From: Halomicroarcula saliterrae
Lineage (GTDB): Archaea; Halobacteriota; Halobacteria; Halobacteriales; Haloarculaceae
DNA length: 64,000 nt
NCBI RefSeq assembly: GCF_031624395.1
Contig: NZ_JAMQON010000004.1
Coordinates: 62,001-126,000 of the forward strand
Reading direction: 5' to 3'
The notes under the pieces are model-generated. The model did no database searches and was not told the DNA's origin. It worked only from the letters and a program-made list of their open reading frames with translations. This document shows, in pieces, positions 17,199 through 26,193 of the stretch (position 1 is the stretch's first letter; the number at the start of each line of letters is the position of its first letter). The translations under genes were made by a program, and so were the position numbers.

Positions 17199-17498
17199 TC
17201 AAGACTCCTCATCCGACGGGGGTCGCTCAGAAAGTTGATCGAAGCGTTCCTGGGCAGCATCCTTTCGCTCCATCGCTCTCTCAGGGTCGTGTGTCCACCG
17301 TAGTGCCGAGCCATTTACGATGGTGACCAGCAGCATTGCATCAGCATGAGTGCCCTCCTCGGGCAACTCAGCGGTATCACACACGTCATGCCCAACCTCT
17401 TCGCCGTCTTCCTCAAAGAACACGGTAGCCAGACCATCCTCAATCGAATCGACGACGGCTGTATAGGTGCCATTTGGTAGGTCCGCTATCCCAGTCAT
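17199..17498 (-). CDS. DUF3006 protein
   Basis: 99 residues of the DUF3006 family: a small beta-barrel-like start (GTYTAVVDSIEDGLATVFFEEDG), a central strand pair and a charged C terminus. DUF3006 genes commonly follow ComEC-like MBL hydrolase genes. Here the ATG overlaps the MBL stop by 3 bases, so the two are co-expressed. The function is unknown; it may modulate the partner hydrolase. Confidence 0.8.
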   Translation of the reverse strand: MTGIADLPNGTYTAVVDSIEDGLATVFFEEDGEEVGHDVCDTAELPEEGTHADAMLLVTIVNGSALRWTHDPERAMERKDAAQERFDQLSERPPSDEES

Positions 17499-18895
17499 TC
17501 GTATGTCTCCGTTAACACGGACTCGCCCTCACTGTTGTGCACGATGATGGTGTCACCGCCATTGTTCCAGATTGGGGAGCCACTACCCCAGTACAACTCG
17601 GTCTCGGTGTCAGTGCCACTCCCAGTGTAGAGTGTGACACTCGAACCGTCATCGAGTGTGAATCCATCGGGGAACGTGTACGTTGTCCCGACTTCGTCTT
17701 CAACAGTCCATCCCGAGAGATCCAGTGGTTCCGTCCCCGTATTCTCGAAGACGACGTACTCGTCGTTGAGATTGTCTCGGTCATCACTCGCCGCATCGGC
17801 ATGGATTCTCTCGACGGCCAGCTCACCACCGACTTGGGTCCCACCATCGGTCGCGACAGTAGGTGTCTCTGTGGTCCCCGACGTGGCAGCGATAATCGCT
17901 CGTTCGACAACGTCCCCACTGGTGCCCGGTGCAATGGGCTCACCACTGCGAATATCGAGTGGCTCTGTCGGTGCAGCTGCTTGGGTCTGGATAGAGACTG
18001 CACTCCCGTTACTGACGAGGACGATATTGCCGTGTGTGGCCGTCCAATAGGTCGAGAGCGAGCGGTCTGCAAGTCGCTGGAGAACCTCCTCGGTGGGATG
18101 GCCATACTGCGAGTCGTATGCACTGGAGATGACGACGGCCTCTGGCTGGGATGCGTCAATGAGGGCCTCGCTCGTCGAACTCGAGGAGCCGTGATGGCCT
18201 GCCTTCAGCACGGTCGAGTCGAGTTGTGAACCGTATTCTTCGACAAGGTATGCCTCTTGGTCGTCCTCAGCATCACCAGTCAACAAGAAGCTAGCATTGC
18301 CGTGGGTGAGCTTGAGAACAAGACTGTTCTCGTTGCGTCCCTCGTTCTCGATGTATGGTTCCGGAGGACCGAATACGTCGACATCGACATCTTCGAAGGG
18401 AATTGAATCACCCTCGCGAGTGCTGTAGAGTGTGACATCGTGTTCTTCGACCGCATCGAGATAGTCGTTATAGGTCTGTGTACTGGCCGCAATTCCGGGG
18501 TCATAGATTGCACCGATACCATCGGCTTCTGTCTCGTAGTAATCGATGATGGCAGCGTTCCCACCGATATGGTCGGCGTCGTTGTGTGAGACGACCATGT
18601 AGTCGATGTGGTCGATATCCTGATTCCGGAGATACTGGAGGACGTACTCTCCATCATCGGTGAAATGACCGGTATCAATGAGCATGGTCTCGCCCGTCGG
18701 CCCAACAACGAGTGTGCTCACGGACTGGCCAACGTTGATGTAATGAACCTCCAGTGTCCCATTGGCAGTGGCAAAATTCGACGTGGGAGTCGACGTCCCA
18801 TCCTCAGCGGTATTGCCCGGGAGGGCCGTTGAACAACCCGCTAAGAAGAACAGGCCGACACAGCAGACGATAAGCAACCGGCGTGAATCAGGCAC
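17495..18895 (-). CDS. Secreted MBL-fold hydrolase (ComEC C-domain-like) with lamin-tail domain
   Basis: 466 residues, GTG start at 18895. A lipoprotein signal (LFFLAGC) is followed by a Thr/Ser linker. The metallo-beta-lactamase domain (about 45-300) has SHNDADHIGG as the HxHxDH-like zinc motif, then LLTGDAEDD, KAGHHGSSSS and YGHPTEEV. This order is that of the ComEC/Rec2 C-terminal nuclease-like domain. Residues of about 360-466 form a lamin-tail domain (ERIHADAASDDRDNLNDEYVV, DLSGWTVEDE). Free-standing exported versions may act on extracellular DNA or polymer; that role is inferred. It is followed by the overlapping DUF3006 gene. Confidence 0.85.
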   Translation of the reverse strand: MPDSRRLLIVCCVGLFFLAGCSTALPGNTAEDGTSTPTSNFATANGTLEVHYINVGQSVSTLVVGPTGETMLIDTGHFTDDGEYVLQYLRNQDIDHIDYMVVSHNDADHIGGNAAIIDYYETEADGIGAIYDPGIAASTQTYNDYLDAVEEHDVTLYSTREGDSIPFEDVDVDVFGPPEPYIENEGRNENSLVLKLTHGNASFLLTGDAEDDQEAYLVEEYGSQLDSTVLKAGHHGSSSSTSEALIDASQPEAVVISSAYDSQYGHPTEEVLQRLADRSLSTYWTATHGNIVLVSNGSAVSIQTQAAAPTEPLDIRSGEPIAPGTSGDVVERAIIAATSGTTETPTVATDGGTQVGGELAVERIHADAASDDRDNLNDEYVVFENTGTEPLDLSGWTVEDEVGTTYTFPDGFTLDDGSSVTLYTGSGTDTETELYWGSGSPIWNNGGDTIIVHNSEGESVLTETYE

Positions 18896-18991
18896 GGTAT
18901 GAGTCTATGTGGAGCACACGCATAACGAGTTCGCGCGTACTCAGTTGCCGCCCGTGGATTCAAGCAGGTCGCGTGAGTCACCTGTGACGAG

Positions 18992-19855
18992 ATGGTGTCT
19001 CAGGCTGAAATTGACCAGCTCCGCACGGAGGCCAATACCATTATGACGCGTATCCAGCGTGTGGATACCGCACTGGAGCAGGCCCGGTCGGAGGCAGGGT
19101 CGCACTGGGACGAGCGAGAACTAACGCTGACACTCGAGACACCACAGGGAGAATCAATCGACGTGACGCTGGATCTCGATGAAGATGCCGCGAGCAATGC
19201 ACAGACACGGTATGAAGAAGCCAAAGAACTCGAAGCAGAGCTCGAACGTCAGGAATCGGTCGTCGGGCAACTCGCACCGATGCCCCGCAATCCAGTTGCA
19301 TACCTCATTTGCTATCACCTCAATGCTGTCGAGGGGAATTATCCCAGATCGATGGCTGGGCATCTAGATGCTACCCGAGAGGAGGTCGAGGAACTCTGTG
19401 CGACCATGGAGACTGTTGGGATTATCGAACGCGTCGAGTCAGGGACCGTCAAACAGCGCAACGTCAAGGCCAAACAGGCCGACGAAGTCCGCCAACACCA
19501 CACCTACTATCGACTCTCCCGCGAGGGCGATCACCTGCTGCGATTCCTCTCCGAGCGAGAGGGGAAACTGAATGTACTCCGACACCTCCCTGATGGGCAG
19601 ACGATCGCCAGGCGGATCGATAGGGGTGGACCAGATTATCCTCGAATGACGGCTAACGAACTGACAATGGACTTCGAGTATGTCCGCCATCTCTATCGGG
19701 CACTCCAGCGTGTAGACTTGGTCACGGTGTATGATGGGAGTACAATCAAGGGAAGCGAGCGGAAGCTAAAGCCCAAAGACGAGACCCACAAGAAACACAC
19801 CTACTACGTAACCACCGATATCGCATCGGAGCTATTGCGGGAGTTGGAGGACTAA
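18992..19855 (+). CDS. Winged-helix protein with N-terminal coiled coil (DUF2250-like)
   Basis: 287 residues. An N-terminal coiled coil spans residues 1-35; a beta-rich stretch (ELTLTLETPQGESIDVTLDLDED) and a second coil (68-90) follow. Two similar winged-helix modules lie at about 95-190 and 200-287. Each ends in a Lys-rich wing followed by H-x-TYY and a hydrophobic helix (HHTYYRLSREGDHLLRFL, HTYYVTTDIASELLREL), so the second half looks like an internal duplication. It is divergent from the MBL gene. Probably a DNA-binding regulator; the target is unknown. Confidence 0.65.
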   Translation: MVSQAEIDQLRTEANTIMTRIQRVDTALEQARSEAGSHWDERELTLTLETPQGESIDVTLDLDEDAASNAQTRYEEAKELEAELERQESVVGQLAPMPRNPVAYLICYHLNAVEGNYPRSMAGHLDATREEVEELCATMETVGIIERVESGTVKQRNVKAKQADEVRQHHTYYRLSREGDHLLRFLSEREGKLNVLRHLPDGQTIARRIDRGGPDYPRMTANELTMDFEYVRHLYRALQRVDLVTVYDGSTIKGSERKLKPKDETHKKHTYYVTTDIASELLRELED

Positions 19856-19986
19856 CGGTACTACGACATGAACGGCCGTCGGCGACGGCCTGTGACGGCC
19901 TATTCCAAGCCATTCGAGACTTCTGTTGTGTGATCGAAACCCACGCTGGGACAACCGACTTGTGATATCATACCAACGGTGTACTC

Positions 19987-20682
19987 ATGGCCACTTCTGA
20001 TGAGTCGACGGTAGAACCGCCGCGAGCGTGGGTGGAGGATTTCCTCGACAGTGAGGTCGAAATCCGGGGTGTCCTCAATGATGTGCGAGAAGCACATGTG
20101 CTCGGTGAGTCTGAGACAGTTCGGGAGAAGCTGCGGGCCTTTGCCCAGACAGAAAACGGAATCTTTCGAGTGGTGGCTTTGGCTGTCCTCGACGTTGAGA
20201 CCTTCTACACTGACCTGAAAGATCAATACGAGGACGAAAGCCCGCCTATAGAGACGCTACAGGCAATTGGCTCTGACTTCGATCGACTAGCCGATGATCT
20301 CGAACTCGTCCTCTCCGAGCGCATGAACGAATTCCGGAATCCACGGCCAGGACTTCGACGGGGTTTTCGCTACTCCGAGGAGACGCAGCTCCCACGCCTC
20401 GACTATGACGTGTATTCCGGGGATGTCAAGCTGTGTCAGTTCATCCACCCGCCATCGCAGGCACTCGTGCTCGTCCAGAGTATTCTGCATTCGACGCGGA
20501 AACTACTGGAACAGGTCGAAGCAAACAGTGACCCAATCGCCGAGACGGAACGCGAACGGATTGCAAATATGCACAACCACCTCTCGGAGGAGCTGACTGA
20601 GATGGCAGCCTATATCGAGGCGACAGACGGGGAGGAGACTGGTGGAGAACTCGAGCCGTTCGACGATTGGTCGTTCTACTAA
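19987..20682 (+). CDS. Helical protein of unknown function
   Basis: 231 residues, nearly all helical and acidic, with no signal peptide or membrane segment. The only distinctive section is the central RPGLRRGFRYSEETQLPRLDYDVY stretch with several Arg and Tyr. The last 40 residues are acidic. The long helical hairpins resemble four-helix or HEPN-like bundles, but I see no R-x4-6-H motif that would support HEPN. It stands alone, 130 bases after the winged-helix gene on the same strand. Confidence 0.65.
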   Translation: MATSDESTVEPPRAWVEDFLDSEVEIRGVLNDVREAHVLGESETVREKLRAFAQTENGIFRVVALAVLDVETFYTDLKDQYEDESPPIETLQAIGSDFDRLADDLELVLSERMNEFRNPRPGLRRGFRYSEETQLPRLDYDVYSGDVKLCQFIHPPSQALVLVQSILHSTRKLLEQVEANSDPIAETERERIANMHNHLSEELTEMAAYIEATDGEETGGELEPFDDWSFY

Positions 20683-20698
20683 ACTGGCGACCTAGCGC

Positions 20699-20983
20699 TT
20701 AGCGATCGCTTGGCCAGTTACAGTTCGAACATCTATCGCCAGAGTCTCTATCGACACAATCGCGAATCATTGCCCAGGTGTCCCCGATGGCATCGCCGTC
20801 TGGATCGGCACCACAGCCCAGGGTTCCAATGAGATGCCAGGTTCCAGTGGTCTCATTTTTCGCGACCTGCACAGCGACTGCGTCGTCCCTCAAGATCAAA
20901 TGAGTTTGGTGTGAACTGTGATAACCGCGAGAAGCACAAGGTATGGTCCTGATTGCGGCGAGAAGCACGACCATAATCCTCAT
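20699..20983 (-). CDS. Small Cys-containing protein, hypothetical
   Basis: Up to 94 residues. Residues 28-94 look genuinely coding in codon choice and end with a Cys cluster (GTLGCGADPDGDAIGD ... RDCVDRDSGDRCSNCNWPSD) that could bind zinc. The first 25 residues are less convincing and the start may lie downstream. It is convergent with the helical gene and ends 17 bases from its stop. Confidence 0.45.
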   Translation of the reverse strand: MRIMVVLLAAIRTIPCASRGYHSSHQTHLILRDDAVAVQVAKNETTGTWHLIGTLGCGADPDGDAIGDTWAMIRDCVDRDSGDRCSNCNWPSDR

Positions 20984-21089
20984 CGAACAAAACGGTACTG
21001 GAAATTTCTCCTTGTTTCACCGTCTGTTGAGCAAATATGCTGCTCAGTGAGCCTGGGAATTGAACGGGGAAAGAACCATTGAGTTCGCG

Positions 21090-21317
21090 ATGAAAAATCC
21101 TAACGTGGATACAGACCAGCCGAACTCGGGAACGGAACTCGGCTTTTCTCTTCGTCGGTTAGCACTTGTTCTACTCGTGTTAATAGCCTTTAGGGGCGCT
21201 ACTGGAGGTATACGTGAGTTGGTTACTGATGGAAACTGGCTAGCTGGCATCTTGGGTGTCATAATTGCAAGTGCCATCGCCTATTGGCTTTTTAATCTGT
21301 ATCATAGTGAGGAATAA
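21090..21317 (+). CDS. Small two-helix membrane protein
   Basis: 75 residues from the ATG at 21090 (MKNPNVDTDQPN); an upstream in-frame start at 21060 would add ten poor residues. Two transmembrane segments (LALVLLVLIAFRGATGG and LAGILGVIIASAIAYWLF) form a hairpin with a short polar loop. No family recognised; AT content is a little higher than in the neighbours. Confidence 0.55.
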   Translation: MKNPNVDTDQPNSGTELGFSLRRLALVLLVLIAFRGATGGIRELVTDGNWLAGILGVIIASAIAYWLFNLYHSEE

Positions 21318-21460
21318 GACCCCTGTACTGAGCGATTCTGATAGGCCGAGATAGGAGTGTGTGAACCGCTCTATAACATTCTCGAAGCCTACACAGCAAC
21401 TGCGAACGGAGTCAGGGAGCCGTGGCTGTTTTCAGACCGTCCTTTCGGAGTATTGGATTA

Positions 21461-22138
21461 TCAGCGCCGGAACGGCCGTGCCAACCGTCGAAGAATACGT
21501 TTACCATTCGAGCGAATGAACGCGACCCCGCCAACCTTTGATTCGTCAAGTGCGTACCGTTCGATGTCGTCGCTCGGACTACCATCGACTCGGTAAATCA
21601 TGCCGTCGTCAGTGGCGACATTGAGCGCTTCACGGACACGTGATTCGGTCAGATCACAGGCGTCGACGAGTTCCGCCACAGTCTTCGGTCCCTGTTTCAG
21701 TTCCTCAGCGACGAGATGGACGTGGTTCATCACCAGCATCATCTCGCTGGCGGTCATGTCGTCGTTCGGGTGAGGGTGACGTCCTTCAGTGAAGTCCCGC
21801 CGCGCATCGAAGAGGAACCAGACACCAATGAGGGCAGTCAGGCCAGGGAACCACGCTGGCCCACCAGTATTGGCTGCGACAGTGAGTTCGTACACCAGCC
21901 ACACGAGACTGACCACAGTAATGAACACGCCGTTGCCGATGCCGACCCAGCGGTCGTCGATACTTGATGCCTCGCGCAGGATCTGCATCGTCTCTATCAG
22001 CGCAAAACCAACTGCGATTCCAACAGTCGTCTCGACGGAACGAGTGAATCCATAGACTATGGCGAGAAACACGACCATCAGGAGGACATGTCGAACTGTC
22101 ACTCGTTCGCGGACAGTTCGAACGAGACGGGATTCCAT
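21461..22138 (-). CDS. Membrane-anchored winged-helix regulator
   Basis: 225 residues from the ATG at 22138 (MESRLVRTVRERV); in-frame ATGs further upstream lack support. Four hydrophobic helices (about 18-36, 40-55, 67-85 and 95-108) precede a winged-helix domain (about 133-200: ELKQGPKTVAELVDACDLTESRVREALNVA) and a basic C-terminal tail (RRLARPFRR). This is a typical layout for haloarchaeal membrane-bound DNA-binding regulators that may sense envelope state. The target is unknown. Confidence 0.7.
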   Translation of the reverse strand: MESRLVRTVRERVTVRHVLLMVVFLAIVYGFTRSVETTVGIAVGFALIETMQILREASSIDDRWVGIGNGVFITVVSLVWLVYELTVAANTGGPAWFPGLTALIGVWFLFDARRDFTEGRHPHPNDDMTASEMMLVMNHVHLVAEELKQGPKTVAELVDACDLTESRVREALNVATDDGMIYRVDGSPSDDIERYALDESKVGGVAFIRSNGKRILRRLARPFRR

Positions 22139-22351
22139 ACTTGACAATCTGACTGGATTCGACTTAATGACTCTGTCTGAGTGCCCGTACTTCTGCTGAC
22201 GGATCGCCGATTGGTGAACTACGGGACCCATCCATTCTTCACAGGCTTGATGCATGGCGTCACACAATGGTTCCCAAGGACGATTATTCCGGCCTGTGTG
22301 TCCTGAAGAACGTGCTCAATAAGTTTGTGAACGTAGCGGCGCGGCCCTATT

Positions 22352-22537
22352 TCAGTTACAATTGTGGCAAACTGAAATCGTAGCGCTACCATAGAACGTC
22401 AGCTCCACTAATTCTTTTCCACAGATGCTACAGCTCTCTTCGGGTCCGTCAACAGAAGTGCTGTCGGTCGTCTCAGATCCACACCCACAATTTGCCCCGA
22501 CGATGTCTTGCATATCGGGAACGTTCGAACACATCAT
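22352..22537 (-). CDS. Small Cys-rich zinc-binding protein
   Basis: About 61 residues. The Cys pattern is C-x-C near residue 18, then CSICGKELVEL and a terminal CHNCN, together able to hold one zinc ribbon. The start may also be the ATG at 22513. It lies just outside the distal end of CRISPR array 1 and reads away from it. A small gene of this type is plausible but unproven; the remaining 185 bases up to the array hold no gene. Confidence 0.5.
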   Translation of the reverse strand: MMCSNVPDMQDIVGANCGCGSETTDSTSVDGPEESCSICGKELVELTFYGSATISVCHNCN

Positions 22538-22722
22538 CAATAAGAGTCCGTCAGACGCCGGGACTCTTGTACTAAGTCTCTGCTCTGTACTGACCGTTGA
22601 CCTGTTCGGTTGAACATGTGTCGATAATCACGACCAGTTCAAGACAACCTGTCTTACTCCTCCTAGTTTTCTTTTTGTCATGACGTGTGGGTGTCGGATC
22701 GCAATAGATGCGGCTCAAGACG

Positions 22723-23987
22723 GTTTCAATCCCGTTCTGGGTTTCTTCGTCGTCTCGACACGACGCTGGAAGAACTGGAGCCCGACCCGAAAGTTTCAAT
22801 CCCGTTCTGGGTTTCTTCGTCGTCTCGACACGACGCTGGAAGAACTGGAGCCCGACCCGAAAGTTTCAATCCCGTTCTGGGTTTCTTCGTCGTCTCGACG
22901 GTGGCGCGCAAATGACCAGTTCAATCACAGCCTGTTTCAATCCCGTTCTGGGTTTCTTCGTCGTCTCGACTCGAGAGCATCCACGGCGTCGGCGGCCGTC
23001 TCTCTGTTTCAATCCCGTTCTGGGTTTCTTCGTCGTCTCGACGCGAGCTCACGCTCGAAGACCTGCAGCGCAACGGGTTTCAATCCCGTTCTGGGTTTCT
23101 TCGTCGTCTCGACTCGTCGAGAAGTCCACGTTTTCGAGGCCGGGGATAGGTTTCAATCCCGTTCTGGGTTTCTTCGTCGTCTCGACGCACGATTCGGACC
23201 TTCGTGTCCATGCCTTCCGGAATGTTTCAATCCCGTTCTGGGTTTCTTCGTCGTCTCGACCAGACACGACGAACCGCGCGACAGTGTGGGGCCCGCTGTT
23301 TCAATCCCGTTCTGGGTTTCTTCGTCGTCTCGACGCATACCAGACCCAATCTGGCATATAGACGTGGGTGTGTTTCAATCCCGTTCTGGGTTTCTTCGTC
23401 GTCTCGACCCTGCATGAGCTTGCTGGCGTCTTCCAGGTCATGTTTCAATCCCGTTCTGGGTTTCTTCGTCGTCTCGACGGGGCAATCAGTACAATCTGCA
23501 CGTACTGTCATTGTTTCAATCCCGTTCTGGGTTTCTTCGTCGTCTCGACCTACCGGCAGGCGATGAGTCAGGACACGGAGTGGGCCGTTTCAATCCCGTT
23601 CTGGGTTTCTTCGTCGTCTCGACGCCAGCACCATCAATCGACTGGCAGCTCACGAGTAGTTTCAATCCCGTTCTGGGTTTCTTCGTCGTCTCGACGGGTT
23701 GACCGCGGCCACGCCGTCGACGGGCTCCAGGTTTCAATCCCGTTCTGGGTTTCTTCGTCGTCTCGACCGCTGTTGCACCCACCGTGCCGGGAGCAGCGAC
23801 CGTGTTTCAATCCCGTTCTGGGTTTCTTCGTCGTCTCGACTCGGGGATGGAACCAATTTACAGTCTGTTATTGACGCGTTTCAATCCCGTTCTGGGTTTC
23901 TTCGTCGTCTCGACTGCCAACACTGGCAGTTTTGAGCGAGGGATTGAATCGTTTCAATCCCGTTCTGGGTTTCTTCGTCGTCTCGAC
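22723..23987 (-). CRISPR. CRISPR array 1: 18 repeats, 17 spacers, transcribed leftward
   Basis: Eighteen 37-base repeats, apparently identical, alternate with spacers of about 31-37 bases. On the plus strand each repeat begins GTTTCAATCC and ends GTCGTCTCGAC; in the transcribed (minus) sense it ends in ATTGAAAC, the usual 5' handle of processed crRNA. A conserved leader adjoins the right end, so new spacers enter near 23987. The two units at the far (oldest) end, 22723-22792 and 22793-22862, are exact 70-base copies. The repeat differs from that of array 2 at 5 of 37 positions, but the CCC...GGG stem and the handle are unchanged. The arrays also encode long spurious frames, which are not genes. 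Confidence 0.98.
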
Positions 23988-24095
23988 AGGGGGTGATATT
24001 TGCGCCAGAGGCCCTATAGATTACGCATATTCTGTGAGAGCGACTGGGCTATTCGTGGACCCTAGCCATACACAGCATTCAAAAAGGTCCACGAC
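23988..24095 (-). promoter_or_regulatory. Leader of CRISPR array 1
   Basis: It lies between the csa3 stop and the first repeat. It contains an inverted repeat CGTGGACC/GGTCCACG (24054-24061 and 24086-24093, 24-base spacer), a CTATAG box (24014-24019) 26 bases from the first repeat, and a conserved block reading ATAT-x-ACCCCCT against the repeat. The outer arm continues as a T5 run on the csa3 strand, which may end the csa3 transcript. Leader 2 has all these parts at the same distances. Confidence 0.85.
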
Positions 24096-24737
24096 TCATC
24101 GGCGTCGGAATAACTGCAGACGGCCCCCGAGTGTCAACTCGACGTGTCTGGTCTTGCCTTGCTTGTCGGTTTCGACCGCATCTGCCATCTCGAGATCGTC
24201 GAGGTGACGACCAACAGTACTTCGGGATTGACCGCTTCGTTCGGCAATCACCGGAAGTGTCGTCTCGCCATCCAACCGGGCAATCGTCCGGAGTGTCTGG
24301 TCCGTCTTCGAGGGAAGTGACGCCATTAGCTCCGGTAAGCGAAGTTCTTGCACATCTTCGTCGATATCCGTGAACTGCAAGACGGTATCGAGCTGGTCGT
24401 TGGTGACCAGTGCGGCGACAGTGAACGCCAGAAAAATTTCTCGAGGGCCACCTCCGAAGTTCGCTACTGTTTCCCCTTTGGCCGCGGCGAGGATATTGGC
24501 ACACTCCATCACAGCGGTGGGGAACTCATCGTACGTAATCTCTTCGACAACGACCTCAATGTTTGGCCCCAACTCGGAGAAAATCTGTTTTACATCTGCG
24601 ACTGCGCTATCGCCGTCATCATCGTCATTGTAGGGCCTAAGTAACACGACCCTGTCCCCTGCGTTCAACCCGTGGTTCAGTACAGGCCGCACTACCCGTG
24701 TGTCGTAGTAGCCAATCGTTGAGACGTAGGTGCGCAT
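24096..24737 (-). CDS. csa3: Csa3: CARF-HTH CRISPR transcription regulator
   Basis: 213 residues from the ATG at 24737 (MRTYVSTIGYY); an ATG at 24809 would cut into the divergent promoter. The N-terminal CARF (Rossmann-like) domain covers about 1-130, with FGGGPREIFLAFTVAA as its ligand-loop region. A MarR/ArsR-like winged helix follows (about 145-205: ARLDGETTLPVIAERSGQSRSTVGRHLDDLE). Csa3 proteins in archaea bind cyclic oligoadenylate and regulate cas genes and arrays. It is divergent from cas6 across 175 bases and reads into array 1, so read-through could also feed that array. Confidence 0.9.
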   Translation of the reverse strand: MRTYVSTIGYYDTRVVRPVLNHGLNAGDRVVLLRPYNDDDDGDSAVADVKQIFSELGPNIEVVVEEITYDEFPTAVMECANILAAAKGETVANFGGGPREIFLAFTVAALVTNDQLDTVLQFTDIDEDVQELRLPELMASLPSKTDQTLRTIARLDGETTLPVIAERSGQSRSTVGRHLDDLEMADAVETDKQGKTRHVELTLGGRLQLFRRR

Positions 24738-24912
24738 ATCCCGTGGACGGGAGCCTGCACATAAATGGTTCCGTCGCAGTTTTCTGCAGATAACCTCGCT
24801 GGACTGCATAACTTTGCATACATATCATAGAGTGAATAAATTTAAAGTTCCAGCACAGTGCAGGGGTGTACGTGACCACATATCAACCAACATACGGCGA
24901 CTGGGACTGAGA
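24738..24912. promoter_or_regulatory. Divergent csa3/cas6 promoter region
   Basis: 175 bases between the divergent starts. A good TATA box for the cas operon is the AT-rich run TAAATTTAAA near 24837-24846, about 67 bases before the cas6 ATG. The stretch ACTTTGCATACATATCAT at about 24812-24829 is AT-rich and partly symmetric and could be a Csa3 site; that is inference from position. Confidence 0.5.
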
Positions 24913-25761
24913 ATGCGACAGGTCGAGTTGACAGTTGAGCCGACCGACTCGTTCGCGTTGCCGAGTGCAGACGGCTATCAAGTGTACGGTGCCCTGCTAA
25001 GTGCGCTCGATGATGTCGCCTCGGATGTGAGCAAGCAGGTACACGACTCACAGTTGGGGAGCCTCCACAACAGCGGGTTGTTGGGTTCGTTCCGTGGTTG
25101 TGAACGCAAGTTTCACAAACGGGTCGACCCCTCGGAGACGTATCGTCTCGCGCTAGGTGTGACCGACCCCGCAGACCAGCGTGTCTTCGAAGCGCTCGCG
25201 GACGCGTTCGTGTTCAGTGGCGATACCCTCTCACTCTCGGAAGGTGAATTACGTGTTCGTGACTTCGCGAGTAGTAATGTCACGCACGAAGAACTGTTGG
25301 AGGAAGCGGCCGCAGCTGTCGACGACCGACCGGAGACGTTTGACATCGAGATGCGGTTCCGTACTCCGACCTGCATCGAAGAGGCCGATGAGATTACGAC
25401 GATGTTCCCACATCGGGGCTCCGTGTTCCGGTCGCTGCTCCGACGCTGGAATAAGACGCTTCCCGAGGACGCTGTTGAGCACTGCGAGCTCGGGATGACG
25501 CGTGAGGCCTTCGAATCGAATCTCATCGAAAAACCAGACGCGCGGACATACGATACCCACAGCATACTGGTAAACCGGGGCGAGAACGGTTCACCGATTC
25601 TCGCACAGGGATTCACCGGCACCTGTACGTACAAATTCAAGGATGCGAGTGAGGCTGTTCGCACTGCTACGACGGCACTGGCCCAGTTCAGTGAGTACTC
25701 TGGTGTGGGCAGTTCAGTCGCTCGTGGGTGCGGGACTGTGGAGGTAGCAGTGAAAAAATGA
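24913..25761 (+). CDS. cas6: Cas6 crRNA endoribonuclease
   Basis: 282 residues from the ATG at 24913 (MRQVELTVEP); the longer frame from 24730 overlaps the csa3 5' end. It is a tandem ferredoxin-like RAMP protein. The C-terminal Gly-rich loop (FSEYSGVGSSVARGCGTVEV) is the Cas6 signature, and LPSADGYQVYGALLSALDD near the N terminus is the usual first motif. It cuts the repeat transcript to leave an 8-base ATTGAAAC handle. It is the first gene of the rightward cas operon; the stop overlaps the next ORF by 4 bases. One Cas6 should serve both arrays, because handle and stem are conserved. Confidence 0.9.
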   Translation: MRQVELTVEPTDSFALPSADGYQVYGALLSALDDVASDVSKQVHDSQLGSLHNSGLLGSFRGCERKFHKRVDPSETYRLALGVTDPADQRVFEALADAFVFSGDTLSLSEGELRVRDFASSNVTHEELLEEAAAAVDDRPETFDIEMRFRTPTCIEEADEITTMFPHRGSVFRSLLRRWNKTLPEDAVEHCELGMTREAFESNLIEKPDARTYDTHSILVNRGENGSPILAQGFTGTCTYKFKDASEAVRTATTALAQFSEYSGVGSSVARGCGTVEVAVKK

Positions 25762-26193
25762 GCGCTATCACATACGACCAGAACCTTGTTTCAATCTCTG
25801 ATGAGTTTCAGGGGTTGGCCGCAGAAGAGGAATTCCAGCGGGGCTCATATGTTTATTATGAGCCTAATCACAAATACGTAGAAAAACTACGGCAAAGGTA
25901 CCGGTATGTATATGCCAGAATCACTTTTCACACTATAGACAAAAATATGACGCATGCTGATGAACCCGGTTACAGTAGTTCATTCCGACACCACTTGGAT
26001 GGGAGTGGAGGCGAGCATCCTCATCGACACAGTCGGAGAACAGCACCGGTTCTTGTCGGACCAAAACTCTATTCCAGAGGGTCGAGTTTTCGTCGATTAC
26101 GAGCCGCTCTCTGGAGAGAAGATGATGTGGATTTCGCGATTTCACGACACGCAGAGGTGGCGAAATAATTATGACGGATTCAATACAGACTGA
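25758..26193 (+). pseudogene. Small ORF between cas6 and cas10d, probably frameshifted
   Basis: The frame from the ATG at 25758 (MSAITYDQNLV) reads sensibly for about 68 codons (GSYVYYEPNHKYVEKLRQRYRYVYARITF) and then turns into a Ser/His/Arg-rich shadow until 26168. From about 25960 another frame becomes protein-like (VTVVHSDTTWMGVEASILIDTVGEQ ... FVDYEPLSGEKMMWISRFHDTQRW) and ends at 26193, overlapping the cas10d start by 23 bases. Skipping one base near 25960-25968 would join both parts into a protein of about 145 residues. Either the gene is broken, or these are two small overlapping ORFs. No family recognised; it is AT-richer than the cas genes around it. Confidence 0.5.

Noticed and set aside
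22680-23996. Long open frames through CRISPR array 1 (up to 245 residues)
   Set aside because: They only translate the 37-base repeat in different frames (RSGFLRRLD, PVLGFFVVST, IPFWVSSSSR).
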